DNA of 64,000 bases from Schizophyllum amplum (taxonomy: Eukaryota > Basidiomycota > Agaricomycetes > Agaricales > Schizophyllaceae): positions 1 through 64,000 of the forward strand of contig VDMD01000091.1 of NCBI GenBank assembly GCA_007026445.1, written 5' to 3'. The notes below the pieces were generated by a model, which did no database searches, was not told where the DNA came from, and worked only from the letters and a program-made list of their open reading frames with translations. Position 1 is the first letter of the stretch; the number at the start of each line of letters is the position of its first letter. Both the position numbers and the translations under genes were made by a program. Positions 1-11,546 of this stretch are shown in pieces.

Positions 1-1586
1 AATGGGCATAAAGATGCGGGACTTTGCGCGCCATCGCCATAGATGGCCGAACACATGGAGCCATCAACGGCGCAGCGTCGCGGATCCGACATTCGTACGT
101 CTGCTTTGCTTGTCGTCATGCTCCCTGATTGTGGTGCTCACTTCTCGACCACAACAGGCCCTCACCCGACCGATCCGCGACGAGGAATGGCGCGGCCTCC
201 TCCGCTACACACGCTACATCAAGACCCTGCGCATCAATTTCAAGGATGGAAGCGACGATAACCAAGCCCCCGAGCTTGACAACGTCGCACTGAACCAGAA
301 GGTGGTCTTCAACGCCTATCGCCAGAAATCTGCCCACAGTGCGCGTCTTTCCCAAACTCGAGAGCCTCATTGTGCACGAGCTTCATGAGAATGCGGCAGC
401 GCTGCGTTTTGTGTACACAGGCACCTCGTCTGTTGCGCCGGCGCCGGTCACCGCGCCTCGCCTCAAACTCTGGTTCTGCGGGCACTCTGGCCAGATGTGC
501 AACATTACGAAGCGCGTCATTGTCGACTGTATCCTAACTCTGAGTGCTCGAGGCGCCTTCGAGCTCACAGAGCTTTTTCTGGCTGACGAGCCGATCGACG
601 CGTTGGTTGATGACTCCGACTCCTCCGATTCGGATGACTACGACGAAGGCGAGGGCGACGAGTACGGCGATGATGGCGCCTTTTCCGATGCCCTACGTGC
701 TTGCCACCAGCTACGGCGACTCAAGACGTGCGTTCTGGGGCCCGTATCGCTGGTCGGCATTTCTGAGCTGCCTAGATTGGGGGAACTGGCCTTATCCACC
801 CATGGTATCGCAATCTTTCTCGCGGACTACGCACCGAAGGCAAGCGAGTTCCGCGCCACGGCTTTTCGCTCCGTCCGCTCGCTTCAGTTCTATGACGACT
901 CCGAGTCGTCGATCAGCTTCGCATATCTGACTGACCTCATTTCTGTGCGCAGCAGTCGCTGGCGGCTCGAAACGTTCCACTGCGACACCGTCATTGACGT
1001 CGTCGTCGAGGAATTAGAGGAACATGTCAGCATGGTCCCAAAGCTGATCTCCGACCACGTCCATATGGATACACTGAAGAGCCTGCGGCTGACGCTTGCG
1101 TCGCTCGAGCTCAAGCCTAGTGACGTGCCGTTCGATGCCGTCCTCTTACGTCTCCTCGAGTTCTCCCGCCTCGAAGAGCTGGTCGTGCGCAATGGTGACG
1201 AGACGGGCGCCCTGTTACACCCAACGCCGCTCACCACGGATCAGGTGCGCACCATCGCGCTCAGCTTTCGCGGTATCCGAAAACTCGGACTGGGCCTTTC
1301 AGCTCCCCTGAGCGCGCTCTCTGCCTTTGCTGAGCACTGTCCGCGCCTCTCGCATCTGCAGATCCGCCCAGATCGAGACAACGGTCTACTTCCGGGAAGC
1401 TCTGCGGCAAGTTTGGCGCCGCATCATCACATCATTGGATGCTCGTTTTATATGGCTAGATCTCAGTATGAGACTCTCTTCATGGGGACACATCCGACAC
1501 ACGCTGCGGCGCAAGCGATTATGAGACGGACGTTCCCGCGGGCGGTTTTCGAACACGAAAGCGAGATGCTGTTGGACTCCGACTGA
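1..1586 (+). pseudogene. F-box/LRR-type protein, 5' partial, frameshifted
   Basis: The 3' two thirds of a gene of the same family as those at 11547 and 55466; the F-box exon lies before the window. The first exon piece ends in DPTF at 94. An in-phase intron (95-157, GTACGT...ACAACAG) follows, and the next exon opens with ALTRPIRDEEW, matching VLARPISEDEW and ILRRLITEDEW at the same intron position in the two relatives. The frame breaks at about 317: the relatives read VVYDTISRCLPT, whereas here one extra T follows AACGCC and the correct frame (AIARNLPTVRVFPKLE) resumes at 318. The rest is open to 1586 and has leucine-rich-repeat-like periodicity plus a Ser/Asp/Glu-rich acidic stretch near 610-680. 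F-box proteins usually recruit substrates to SCF ubiquitin ligases; that role is inferred. The extra base means a pseudogene or an assembly error. Confidence 0.75.
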
Positions 1587-1739
1587 ATACAACTAGTAGC
1601 GGACGGGAACGAAGGGGAGGAACAGTGATGGCGGCGCGAAATGGCTTCCAAATTCTCTCGATAAATAAACTGAACTTGACTGAGATATACCGTTTTCAAG
1701 TCGACGGCCGTGATGGCACCAACTTGTATACGTAGTACG

Positions 1740-2147
1740 CCTCAGATTTGCGGCGGCGGAGCAGGTGCGCATCATCACCATTAGCTTCCCGGATATCCGC
1801 AAGCTCGGCTTCCGGGGCTCTCGGCTCCTCTGAGTGCGTTGGCAGCTTTTGCGGAACACTGTCCGCATCTCTCGCATCTCCAACTACTTCCATTCCTGGA
1901 CGACGGTCTTCTTGTGGAAAGCCCTACTGCAAGCTCCAGATTGCGCAGCGCCGTCGTCGGGTGCTGGTTATTCGTGGGCAGGTACCGAGAAGGATTTTTG
2001 GTGGGCCCAGGCCCGATATATGATGCAGCACAGCAGTTCATGCAGCGAAAGTTTCCGGGCGTGGTCTTAGTACACCGCCGCAGAATGCTTTTGGACTGCG
2101 AGAGTGGGTACGACTATCCGCCTTCATCGCGTAGTACTAGTGACTAG
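1740..2147 (+). pseudogene. Tandem fragment of the same F-box/LRR family (C-terminal end)
   Basis: About 400 bases that repeat the last part of the gene ending at 1586. AEQVRIITISFPDIRKLGF resembles DQVRTIALSFRGIRKLGL, and AFAEHCPHLSHLQ resembles AFAEHCPRLSHLQ. The tail RRMLLDCES matches SEMLLDSD. The reading frame shifts near 1830, so it is not one open frame. There is no F-box or 5' part. It looks like the remains of a tandem duplicate lying head to tail after the first gene. Confidence 0.7.
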
Positions 2148-3500
2148 CGGTACAGCTTGACTTGTACAATGGACCAATATAATTCACCTGATCTAACACA
2201 CTAGCGATAAATCGACTGAAACCGCCAAAACTTATGCGTTGAATGCAGCGCAGCGCCTCAGAGATAGTCGGCGAGCTGGGGCATGAAAGTCGAACATGAC
2301 ATCACATGACCCGCCACGTTGAGACTCATTCAGTCACGGTGACTGATGCTCTTCCGCACTCCCAGTCACATCATCTCCGCCCCACTCAGCTGCGCCCACC
2401 GGTCGCGCGATGCCGGGCTGCACTCATACTTTTCGGGACGCGCGATGCACTTGTGCGGCGGCGTCCACATCGCCGAACCCACCGATCGCTTGCACTGGGT
2501 GCTAGGAAGAGCCAGAGGCAGCGATAGCAAAAGCGAGAATACAACCCGACGGACGTCGACGGAGCCTCGGCCATGATCGCGACGGTATTTCCGACTTGTG
2601 TTGTACTGAGCCTCTGCTTCAGATGACTCGACACGCCGATATACGCCGATGTAGGCGGTACATTCACGCAAAGGTCACAGGCTGAGGTAGCCATGACGGT
2701 ATGACCGGCAGATATAACGCTTCGCGGAGTATGACATCTGCTCGTGCGCAAGTGCGCGGCCCCCTCTCGATGCTATGCCTTACGTGCTAACTTCACTTCG
2801 TTTTCAGTGAACAATTCTTCGCGCATATAAGAGACGCTGAATGGCTCAGCTCTCACGACTTCCTTGGGCTGAAAGACGTCTAGTCCATGTACAGGTCGCT
2901 GGTGCGTACGCCGCCATTCTAGTGATCGGCGAAGTCTGAATTGTCCTCAGCTCATAGAGACCCAACCGCTCTGTTCAGCATGTCCATGCGCACCCCCGAT
3001 GTACATTCCCTTCCAAACCATAGCTTTTACATGCTACAATCTTGCGCCCCGCCCCCTTTAGCCTCTTTTTGACTTGTCGTCCATGCGTATTCCTTGACGA
3101 CTCATCGTTATTACCCCGCGTCCCATTGATCTCATTCCGTCGTAGATCTCAAGCTTTCAATCCCCGAAGACCTAGCATCGCGACGACGCCTCTTCCCTCC
3201 CTAATCCTCATTCTCGAAACATACGCGCGTCGCTGTCGTACCGCCTGCTCTTCTTCCTTCTCGATTTCTGCTGGACTCCCTCTGCTTGTCTTCGCGTACT
3301 TCTAGTTCGTCGCAACGGCCCTGGCTTCATCCATATACATGCAATATGACCACGTTCTGATATAGTGTAGGCGAATAGGCGCCGACGAGCGCTTACGTGC
3401 CAACGTAATCATCACGCGGCGACGGCGCAAGAGCGCCCGAGAAAACGCTGCACGTCAGCCGTGCGGCATTCATTTTTCTTTCTTCCTTCTTCTCACTCTC
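2148..3500. other. Intergenic region, no supported gene
   Basis: No open frame here has family-like sequence or a convincing exon series. Around 2820 there is a TATA-like string (CATATAAGAG), and 3040-3300 is pyrimidine-rich on the plus strand, as is common upstream of fungal genes. It probably carries the promoter of the membrane-protein gene starting at 3501. Confidence 0.4.
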
Positions 3501-4987
3501 ATGACCTACCCGTATCCTCATCGATACACGAGTCAGCAACAGTCTCAGTGAGTTGTACCGTTCTCCCTCTCCGCGCATTGTTTGCTGACCTGCATCGCAG
3601 CGAGTCGCCTCCGCCATCGTATCGCTCGGCGCCCAGTATGCCCAACAACGAATACACGCCGCTGTACACCAAACCCGACCGCCCGACTTCCCCGTGGAGA
3701 GTTGTCGTCCCGGCCATCGTTGGGATGGTGACTCTCACCATGTGCACTATCATCGTACTGTGCAGCGCCCACTCTGCGGCACCGCCGAAGCCGCAGCCGA
3801 AGCCCCCCATCCAGTCGCCGCCGAAGCCCCCCATCCAGTCGCCGCCGAGGGTCCCGGTCGAGCCCCTGCCATCGTTCCCGGACATGCCGCCGCCGGTCGA
3901 GCCAGAGGTGTACTGGGTGCTGCCCCTTGTGCCGGACACGTACTGCATGGGGTACGGGACGCGGGCGTACACGGCGGAGCTGTACATTGAGGCCGCCGCG
4001 ATGCAGGATTGGCACAGGATCTGCGTCGAGGGGGCGCCGGAGGTGGAGGTATCGGGGAAGATCACGAAGAGGCCGGCGTGGTGTGATCGGGACGAGGTGC
4101 GTTGGCTTGGTCGGCTGTTGTGTTCGTCAGGTAAGGCTGACACGCGCGTATTCAGGACGATGCTGTTATCGGGCACTGGGTCGTCGACCACGACGAGCCT
4201 GAGTGTATCAGCAGCTGGGGCAGGGTTGACGATAAAGTGCGATTCTGCTTCTCCTTGCTGTGTCGTTGCTCACTCGTTGGTTCTTCTAGGGCTGCACGTC
4301 GGACGCTTCGGGCATGCGCGTACGTTTTCTTCCTGAGTCCTATGACTTATTTTGCATCTCCTTAGCGTTGGCCTCATTCGCGCACTCTTCCTTGTCGCTG
4401 CACTCTTCCTTGTCGCTGCCTCTGCATCAATCCCCGTCCCTCAACCCCTTCCTTTGCCGCCAATCTCCTTCCTCAAATCGTCCCATTTTCTCGGCACCTT
4501 CACCGGCATCTTCCTCTCTTCATCCTCGCGGACGCTTTCTCCATCTCGTCATGCTCCGCTTTCTCCATCTCGTCATGCTCCGCTTTCTCCATCTCGTCAT
4601 GCTCCGCCTTTTCCACTGTCTCGTCATGCTCCGCCTTTTTCATATCATATTGCTCACCCTCGACGCAGAAATACGAGGCTCGTCTCTTCGGGCGCCTCGA
4701 GGGCGGCGCCTGGCGCGACATGTGCCGCCGCACACCCGCTATCGTGCACGGCAAGAAGTTCCCTGGCGCGGTGAGGTGCGCTGATAGGGTGAGTTGTTGC
4801 TCCTCGCTGTTTGTTGCCCCTCGCTGTTTATCGTTTGCTTGTCGTCCGTCGTTCGCTTGTTGTCCGTCGTCGTTCGCTTGTCGTTCTTCGTCGTTCGCTC
4901 GTCTTCCGGCGTTATTCGCGCTTGTCGATCCTTGTCGCCTGTTTCTTGCAGTACCTCGTCTATGGTGTGACATCCACGTCGAGATGA
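3501..4987 (+). CDS. Single-pass membrane protein with proline-rich stalk and Cys-containing outer domain
   Basis: Six-exon model: 3501-3547, 3601-4096, 4156-4236, 4290-4319, 4669-4788, 4952-4987, all GT-AG and in phase, giving about 269 residues. The N-terminus is polar with a PPPSY motif (a PPxY-type WW ligand). One hydrophobic helix follows (WRVVVPAIVGMVTLTMCTII, about residues 50-72), then a repeated KPPIQSPP stalk. The distal part has CMGYGTRAYTAELY, GHWVVDHDEPEC, GCTSDASGMR and WRDMCRRTP, which I recognise from an Agaricomycete family of single-pass proteins with no known function. Intron 4 is long (349 bases) because it holds a minisatellite. Intron 5 carries short repeats of TCGTTCGCTTG. 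The last exon (VYGV then TSTSR) departs from the family pattern I remember, so the C-terminus may be decayed or mis-modelled. An unspliced start at 3461 is open but less convincing. Confidence 0.65.
4534..4635 (+). repeat. 24-base minisatellite inside intron 4
   Basis: Three perfect tandem units of 24 bases (beginning GCTTTCTCCATCTCGTCATG) at 4534-4605, then a diverged fourth unit (about 28 bases). It lies wholly within the fourth intron of the membrane-protein gene, so copy-number change would not touch the protein. Confidence 0.85.
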
Positions 4988-5795
4988 TTTGTCCTTCTAT
5001 CTCGAAGTGCTTCGCGTTCTTCCTCTGCAGGCTTCGTTCTCCGCGCGCCCCGGCTTCACCTTTCACGCACCCATTATGATTCCACCTCTCCGACGATTTC
5101 GTGCTCCGCCTTTCCCTCCCGTTCTTAATTTCTTTCCTGCTCCGTCTTCCTCTCCTGTTCTTCATCTCTGTCTTCCCGTTCTCGTCTCGCCTCTCCACGT
5201 TCGCTGTTCATTTGCGACGGCGCTGGGACGGCGCGCAGTCTCCTCGACCTTTGCTGTGGTAGAGTTTCCGCTGAGACGTCACTTCTTACTCACTTGACAG
5301 GGGAGAGATGAGAAATGGGGCGCGTGGGATCTGGAAGACGAGACTTGTGCTTGAGCGGTGGGCGGTGCTGAACGTTTCCCTCGCGTTCTTTGCAATCTGT
5401 ACGGCTTTGAATGAATACTGGGCTCGCTGATTTTTTCGATTTGACATGAACTGATTTGACGACGATTAAGTATCCTGAAGAGGCCCGCTGTAGGTTTCAC
5501 GCTGTCCTCCAGCTTGAAGATGTCTGCAAGTCCTGTCATGTGGCTCAACACCATAGCTCCAGCTCATTGGCGGAGCGCCAAGGGACTGTTACTTGATCGC
5601 GAGTCTACGCTGTGCGGGTACTGGTAGTTCATTCTCGAATTGCGCACGTGACCGTGTTGCTCACGGGCCGCAAGAACTTGAAGACGCGCGTGGCATGCAC
5701 GAAGCTTGCGCGAGGCCCTCATCTGCGCCATATCCGCCGTACGCCCTTCCTCAGACTCTTGTCTTGCAGTATAGCTGTACTGAATCGGCACGCAG
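4988..5795. other. Intergenic region, no supported gene
   Basis: Pyrimidine-rich to about 5210, then mixed sequence. No open frame with recognisable features. The end probably contains the promoter of the F-box gene at 5796. Confidence 0.4.
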
Positions 5796-7170
5796 ATGCA
5801 CGAGGCGCTGCAGATCTCAGACATCCTCGGTCTCATCCTGGACGACGATGCGTTGCAGGCAGCAGATGTCATTCGATGCGCGCTTGTTTGTCCTCTCTGG
5901 CGCGATATGGCCGTTTTAAAGCTATGGCAAGACGTCAACATCAAGCATCTTTTTCGCTTGCTACCCAAAGGTATTCTGGACGCGACCGACAGCACGGCGA
6001 GCGATCGCGTGAGTCCCTCATATTCATAATAGTCGTCCGCGGTCCACCTTGAATTCACCCACTGAGCTGATTGCTCACCACATCCTCAAGCGACCCGCTC
6101 TGGGGCAGTTCTTTGGTCATGCAGCGTGTGTCAGACGCCTCACGGTGAACCTGAGCATCATTGCCGAAACCGAGCAACAGTCCATTGCTTCTCTCGCTTT
6201 TGGACAGATTGTCTTTCCCTCACTTCAGCATCTTGTTATAGAAGACTACCCACAGATCGGCCGGACTGACTTAGTCCCCGAATTCATCTCTTTTCTTCTT
6301 AACGACCGCACCCATTCTCGCGAGGATGGTGATATTCATGCCCAGGACCACGCCCCCGCCGCCCTCCGCATCTTCGAGGCGAAGGATATCCCCATATCCG
6401 ATGTTCTCAGCGTTCTGCGTCTACCTCGCGCGAGCGGGTCGCAGGCTGTTCGCGTCACCGAAGAGATCCCCGACTCGGATACCCTCTTGTCTATCTCTCG
6501 CGGGTTGCGCGAGGCGATGGACCCGCGCACGCTCCGCGAGGTCACCGTCACCCGCACGTGCCGATACGGGTCGACAACCGTGCCGTTGTCCCTCGCGCAC
6601 CTCGAGCCGCTCTCCTCCTTCCGCCGCCTCACATGCGTGGAGTTTATCAATGCGGGGGTCGCGGCTTTGAGTGACGCAGACTGCGCGCGGTGCGCGGCGT
6701 GGTGGCCGCAGTTGCGCCATTTTGCGATAGAGACTCAGACCCGGCAGACATGCACGCTCGGGGCAGTTGAAGCGTTTGCGCGTGGATGCCCACGTCTCGA
6801 GTACCTGTCGCTGCCTTTGACCACGGTGGTGTTCAGAGGAGACAGCGTCCCGCGGCTTCCTGCACGCACAGCGGCGCCTGCGATGACCATTTGTATCCAA
6901 GATCCGGAAGTAGTTCTTTCAAGCATTGGCGCGGATCAGTGGAGGGATCCGGGGTACCAGGTGGCGAGGAAGATATTCATTGAGAGGCTTGCTGAGTACC
7001 TTCTCGCACTATTCTCTAATATGTCACATATTTGTCAGGGCGGGACGACGGAAATTGGTCAGCGGTTCAGCGTCTTTGAACCGGGCGAGGAGCGCGGGAT
7101 ATGGCAAGAGTTCGCTGCTGCATTGGCAGAGGTGAAGGGGCGAGCTGGGCATCTGGGAGAGAGCACGTAG
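5796..7170 (+). CDS. F-box protein, second subfamily (MHEAL type)
   Basis: Starts MHEALQISDILGLILDDD. An F-box-like region covers about residues 6-50 (ISDILGLIL, ADVIRCALVCPLWRDMAVLK, LWQDV). Exon 1 is 5796-6008 (71 codons). The intron starts GTGAGT at 6009 and most likely ends at 6066; an alternative acceptor at about 6090 is also in phase. Exon 2 runs open to 7170 and contains leucine-rich periodic segments such as FPSLQHLVIED and GCPRLEYLSLPL. The gene at 60835 is a close relative with the same start and intron position. Its likely role, by family, is as the substrate adaptor of an SCF ubiquitin ligase; the substrate is unknown. It appears intact. Confidence 0.75.
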
Positions 7171-7395
7171 GGCATATTTTCACGGCGGATTGAAGACCGC
7201 GTCCGACTCGTTGACATTGGTCATAACGATAGATTTTCTCTGTCGAGCGAAGCAGAAGGACGGAGGTGCGCCCGGCTTCAGGCTGGACTCAAAGATCAGA
7301 GAGCCCCCAGGATACGCACGACGATTGGTATGGCGAATGAGGTCTGTAAAATTCGAATGATGGACAAGGCCCTCAAAGGACCCCGGGCAATACGC
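7171..7395. other. Intergenic region
   Basis: Short spacer between the F-box gene and the repeat array. Nothing recognisable. Confidence 0.4.
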
Positions 7396-7770
7396 CTATA
7401 TGTTCGATCCTTGTGCGCCGAATTGGACCCCCAAAAACCGCCGAGGCCCGATCCCAATGCGCCGGATAGGTCAGTTTGCGTGCCGAAGGTCTGATCCAAC
7501 GTGCGCCGCGTGAGGGCGTCGAGAGCCAGGTTCGATCCATAATGCGACGGTTGTCGAGGGTCCCGGAAGCTTTTTGCTGAGCCCAACCAACAAATGGGTG
7601 CGCGCAACCCCTCCGAGGCAATGGTTCAGGGCTTGGGGTGACCCGTCGCTGGCCATGTTCGATCCATAGTGCGACGGAATTTGGCTGGAAAGTGCGTCTC
7701 CGATCTCAATGCGACTGAAAGACCCCCAAAGTGGCAAAAATCCGTGCGACGAAAATGCCCAAAAAGCCGC
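7396..7770 (+). repeat. Degenerate 40-46 base repeat array (TTCGATCC...TGCGACG)
   Basis: A core of the form TTCGATCCATAATGCGACGG recurs with variations at about 7402, 7447, 7491, 7530, 7657, 7699 and 7739, mostly spaced 40-46 bases. The stretch 7550-7656 seems to hold two more eroded units. No tRNA fold is possible around the TTCGATCC cores, so these are not tRNA B-boxes. Confidence 0.6.
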
Positions 7771-8403
7771 CTTTTTGGATCGGACCTCTTGGCGCATTGC
7801 CCGGGGTCCTGCCCTCAAGGACAAGGATCGGCAGCCGGACCGAGCCACCGCCGCTTGCTTCCGACCACCACTCAGTCACCTTATTTTTCCTCCTGTGAGC
7901 ATCGGTACACCACGTCGTTCGATATGTAAAACGCACCTCACAACATTTCCTCGACGCGCGATCTGACAGCGTACACCAATCTCAGCTCGTCTCAACATGG
8001 GGGCGATGTGCTCTTCTTGGCGCTTTTTATTGACACCGCGTTCTGCGGGTTTGGGCCTTCGAGCGTCGCCGCTGAATGCATCGTGCGAAGGCTCTGTTGC
8101 CTTCTACCCGAGTCCGCGGCGTTTCGCGGTGTTGGCCGTTCGTCGGGTTCTGACCTGCCCTCAAGTGCAGCGGACGTAAGTAAATGATGACGGCGCTTGT
8201 GCGCCTGTCCTCACTACTTTTTTCTCTATTCACGTTGACTGCCGGATACAACACGTAGACTGCGCTGCAAATGTCGGATGCGCGGTCATTCAAGTTGGAA
8301 GCGCGCTCGTCTGAGTCAGATGTGCAATCATTCGAGTCTCGAGGGACAGGCCAGAAACAGGCAATTGTCGGGCCTACTCTATTATCTGACCTGCTTCTCA
8401 CGA
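7771..8403. other. Intergenic region upstream of the DUF6535 gene
   Basis: No supported gene. Positions 8151-8169 carry TGACCTGCCCTCAAGTGCA, repeated exactly at 10903-10921, so the same 19-mer lies on both sides of the DUF6535 gene. An in-frame ATG at 8278 could extend that gene's exon 1 upstream. Confidence 0.4.
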
Positions 8404-10717
8404 ATGACTCGCCAGTCCTCCGAGGGTGGGTCGCGCCGCAGCTCTCGCAAAGTAATCAACATGGACAAGCTGCTGAAGTCAACGCTGAACGTGAGTACGC
8501 GTAACGCTTTAAGGCCTGCTCACTGACCCGTCGCTCCATGTAGACACTCCCTGACGTTCCCCTTCCGTCCTCGGCACACCCAGACCTTAAAAATGCGCCG
8601 CCGGGGAAGGAGGAAGCCTGGATGCGGTGCTCGCAGCTCATCGAGACGCATGACGAGGCCATGTGCAAGACCTACCGCGAGGAGATCGACACCTTCCTTG
8701 TTTTCGTACGTTCGACAGTTTGAGTATCTCAGCCGTCGTCTGACCATTTTATGCTAGGGCGGTCTCTTCTCTTCAGCTGCTACCGCGTTCTCCGTCGAGG
8801 CGTACAAATGGCTGCAGGATGATCCCTCGCAGCGAACAGCGGACTTGCTGGTCCAGCTCATCGCCATCACCGCCGCGCAGAACGGCGATGAGGCGCCTCT
8901 TGCGCCTTCGCAAGGACCCTCCATCTCAGGCGCGGTCGCCGTTCGGATTAACGCGTACTGGTTCCTGAGCCTGATCATGGCGCTCTCTTCCGCGCTCGTG
9001 GGCATCTTGTGCAAGCAATGGCTCCGGCGGTACGAGCGCGACCTCGCGCGGACACGGGACGCTCCGGAAGCGCTGAGCGTGCGCCAGATGAAATTTGAGG
9101 GGCTTGTGCATTGGAAGGTCGGGGCGATCGTGTCGTCCGTACCGATCCTTCTGCTCTGTGCGCTCGTCCTCTTCCTTGTCGGCATCGTCGAACTGCTGTT
9201 CGAGTTGCATAGATCGATCGCGATTCCTGCAGCTGTCGCCGTGGGTCTCGTTCTGTCTCTCCTGCTCATCACGACCGTCCTGCCGCTCTGCCAATATGCG
9301 GCACGTGGGTTCTCGTCTCGCCCGTCGCATCACCAATGCCCGTACAAGTCTCCCCAGTCATGGCTGCTATTCCGCTTTGGAGCGCCCGTAGTGAACGCGG
9401 CCGTCGACGTCGTTCACGCTTTCATATCTCGTGCGGCTGCTGCACCGAACTTGACGGCCGTCTCTGCCGATTCCAGCACTCTCGCTTTCCCCTACCGCCT
9501 CGTCAAGCCGCTTACAATGCACGAGACATGGGCCGACGTCGACGTTCACTGGACGCGCACGCATGACGCCCTCGCGAGCTCACCAGGACCGAACGGTGCC
9601 CCCACCTACTTGTATAAGGCGCTAGCATGGCTGCATCAGGCCGTCGACAATCCTAACCTCCACTCATGGATCTGGCATTGCTTGTGGGACCGCCCAGGAA
9701 GCCGGGCATCGATGATATATGTCATTCGCGCGTCTCGATCCCAGCACGAAGACGAGAGCGGCTTGGTCACCGGCCCTCTCGATGCTATCAGCAAGGGCCT
9801 GCCACACTCAATGCGCCGCGACGCGTCTCTGCTAGCCTATTCGGAGCCGCTGCTATGGGACTCCAATACTTCGGGAACCATCCTCGAGCTGCTTACGCGT
9901 CTAACGCTCGGACGCCCGTCCGGAAATCCAGTCTGGCTTCATCGATGGTTTGCCGACGCTTTCTTCTTCGTGAAGCCCCCGAAGAGTGACGGTAAGCCAG
10001 CGGATGTACTTCGATAATTTGAGCGCTCACCAAGACTTAGGTGAACGAGGGCAACTCTTTCGGGTGGCAAAGCGCTTCATGAGCATAGATATGCCGCGAC
10101 CGCTGAGGGACACTCCGTGGCAGCGCGCTCAGCCGGATCTACTTCCCCACCTCCTGCACGTCATCGTTCGTCTCCTAGCTGCATCTGAAGGCAAGTATAA
10201 CGGCTCCATGAAGCTCGCCTGCGCGTTGTGCGGCCTGATGGCGGAGTGGCTGCAATCCAAGCGCCACCCAGACCTCGCATTTCGCAAGACCCGCCTGCTT
10301 CACGCTGCTGATACCGTCTGCACCGTCTATGACCTCCTGCACACTAAACTAGGCGGTACGCTCGGCGAGCTCGTCCGCCAGCCAGAGCTTGCCCTCATCA
10401 CGCATCTCGTGCGCACGACATCGGAGGAATTTGGCGTGATTCCAGTGGATGTCGTGCCCGCTCCGTCGAGCAGGTTCATCCCCGATCCAGCAGGCTTCGA
10501 GGACGACGCGACGCCGTTCTTCGAGGCACTGTGTGCGGAGGCGACTGGGACGCAGGCTCGACGAGCCTGGGATGCATCATCCATGGTCGGAAGCAGCGTT
10601 ACCTCGGAATTTATTGCTGCATCGAACGTGGAGCCATCTGAGTGGGACGGGATGTCCAAGATCTCTTGGGAAACAGAGGACTCTCCGCAGAAGGATGGAG
10701 TAGTGACATGGTCCTGA
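8404..10717 (+). CDS. DUF6535 domain-containing membrane protein
   Basis: Four exons: 8404-8490, 8544-8705, 8758-9991, 10041-10717, all GT-AG and in phase, about 719 residues. The N-terminal part has the hallmark of this Agaricomycete family: WMRCSQLIETHDEA, then YREEIDTFLVF, GGLFSSAATAFSVEAYKWL. Next come three strongly hydrophobic segments: INAYWFLSLIMALSSALVGI followed by CKQWLRRYERDLAR, then VGAIVSSVPILLLCALVLFL, and AIPAAVAVGLVLSLLLITTV. The long C-terminal half is soluble and lacks recognised motifs. These proteins are abundant and variable in mushrooms; their function is unknown. The start is uncertain: ATG 8404 (MTRQSSEGG) or the in-frame ATG 8278. The gene looks intact. Confidence 0.8.
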
Positions 10718-11546
10718 TAAACAACCTGGCATGCTGTATGTTTTAAGTAGCTCGACTTCGCGTCCATGCGGCGTCAACTTGCATGTATCAATTTGTTTCG
10801 ATTGACCGTCTTTCAAGCCGACAGCATTGCTCAATGCTGGTTGTTCCGTCTCCTGCGTCGCTGCTTCCCTTGCTCGAGATGGCAGCTCGCGTGTCTCTCG
10901 GATGACCTGCCCTCAAGTGCAATCACATGACATCCGAAATGTTTGAACTAGCCACGTCAGGAATCTTCCTCTTGCGCTCGTCGGGCTGATCATGAACGTC
11001 TCAAGCCGGTCTGTCTCGCCGACTTTCAAAGCTCTTGCCTGCGAGACCTGATCCGTCGGACATTGGACAATAACATCTCTGTGCCTCAGTCTCTCTCGCG
11101 CGAGTATCGAACCCAGAACATTGCCGAAATGCTCCCGGCGGTCGTGCTTCGCGAAGCGTGGCCATACGAGCTTCAAGTCAACTTCTGTGAGTCACAATAA
11201 GCTGAGAGCTTTGGTGAGCGACCGCACACCTCCTTGTTACGGCAGACATGAGAACCAGCAGCGTTATCCTTTCGTCAACAATAGCGTTGTCATGGGACCG
11301 GCGCGCGACAGCTTCTTTATACATTGTGCTATAGCCCTCGCACAACGTCTCTCTGCGATGGGGCTGGTTACCGCTCCTAGAGAAGACATCCTCAGCTGTG
11401 GCCGCCTGCCGGCTGGGAAACAGGTGCGCTGAAGAGACCGTGCGTTCAGATCACCGCGATTGGAATAAGTTTCCTGCGGATCCCCGGTCCTTATAACGCG
11501 CATTCAGCACCCCGGCCCATACTGCTCCATCCCTTCATTCCCCACT
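10718..11546. other. Intergenic region with an orphan open exon
   Basis: Between about 10960 and 11209 a plus-strand frame with no ATG reads like real protein (RRADHERLKPVCLADF, SQSLSREYRTQNIAEMLPAV in part, ending VNF before a GTGAGT donor). Just before it is an acceptor-like CACGTCAG. The next plausible acceptor (GGCAG near 11245) leads to a stop soon after. This may be one exon of a decayed gene. The rest (11280-11546) is likely promoter of the F-box gene at 11547. Confidence 0.35.

Noticed and set aside
7530..7545. GGTTCGATCC resembling a tRNA B-box
   Set aside because: No acceptor stem, D-arm or A-box at the right distance; it is one unit of the local repeat array.
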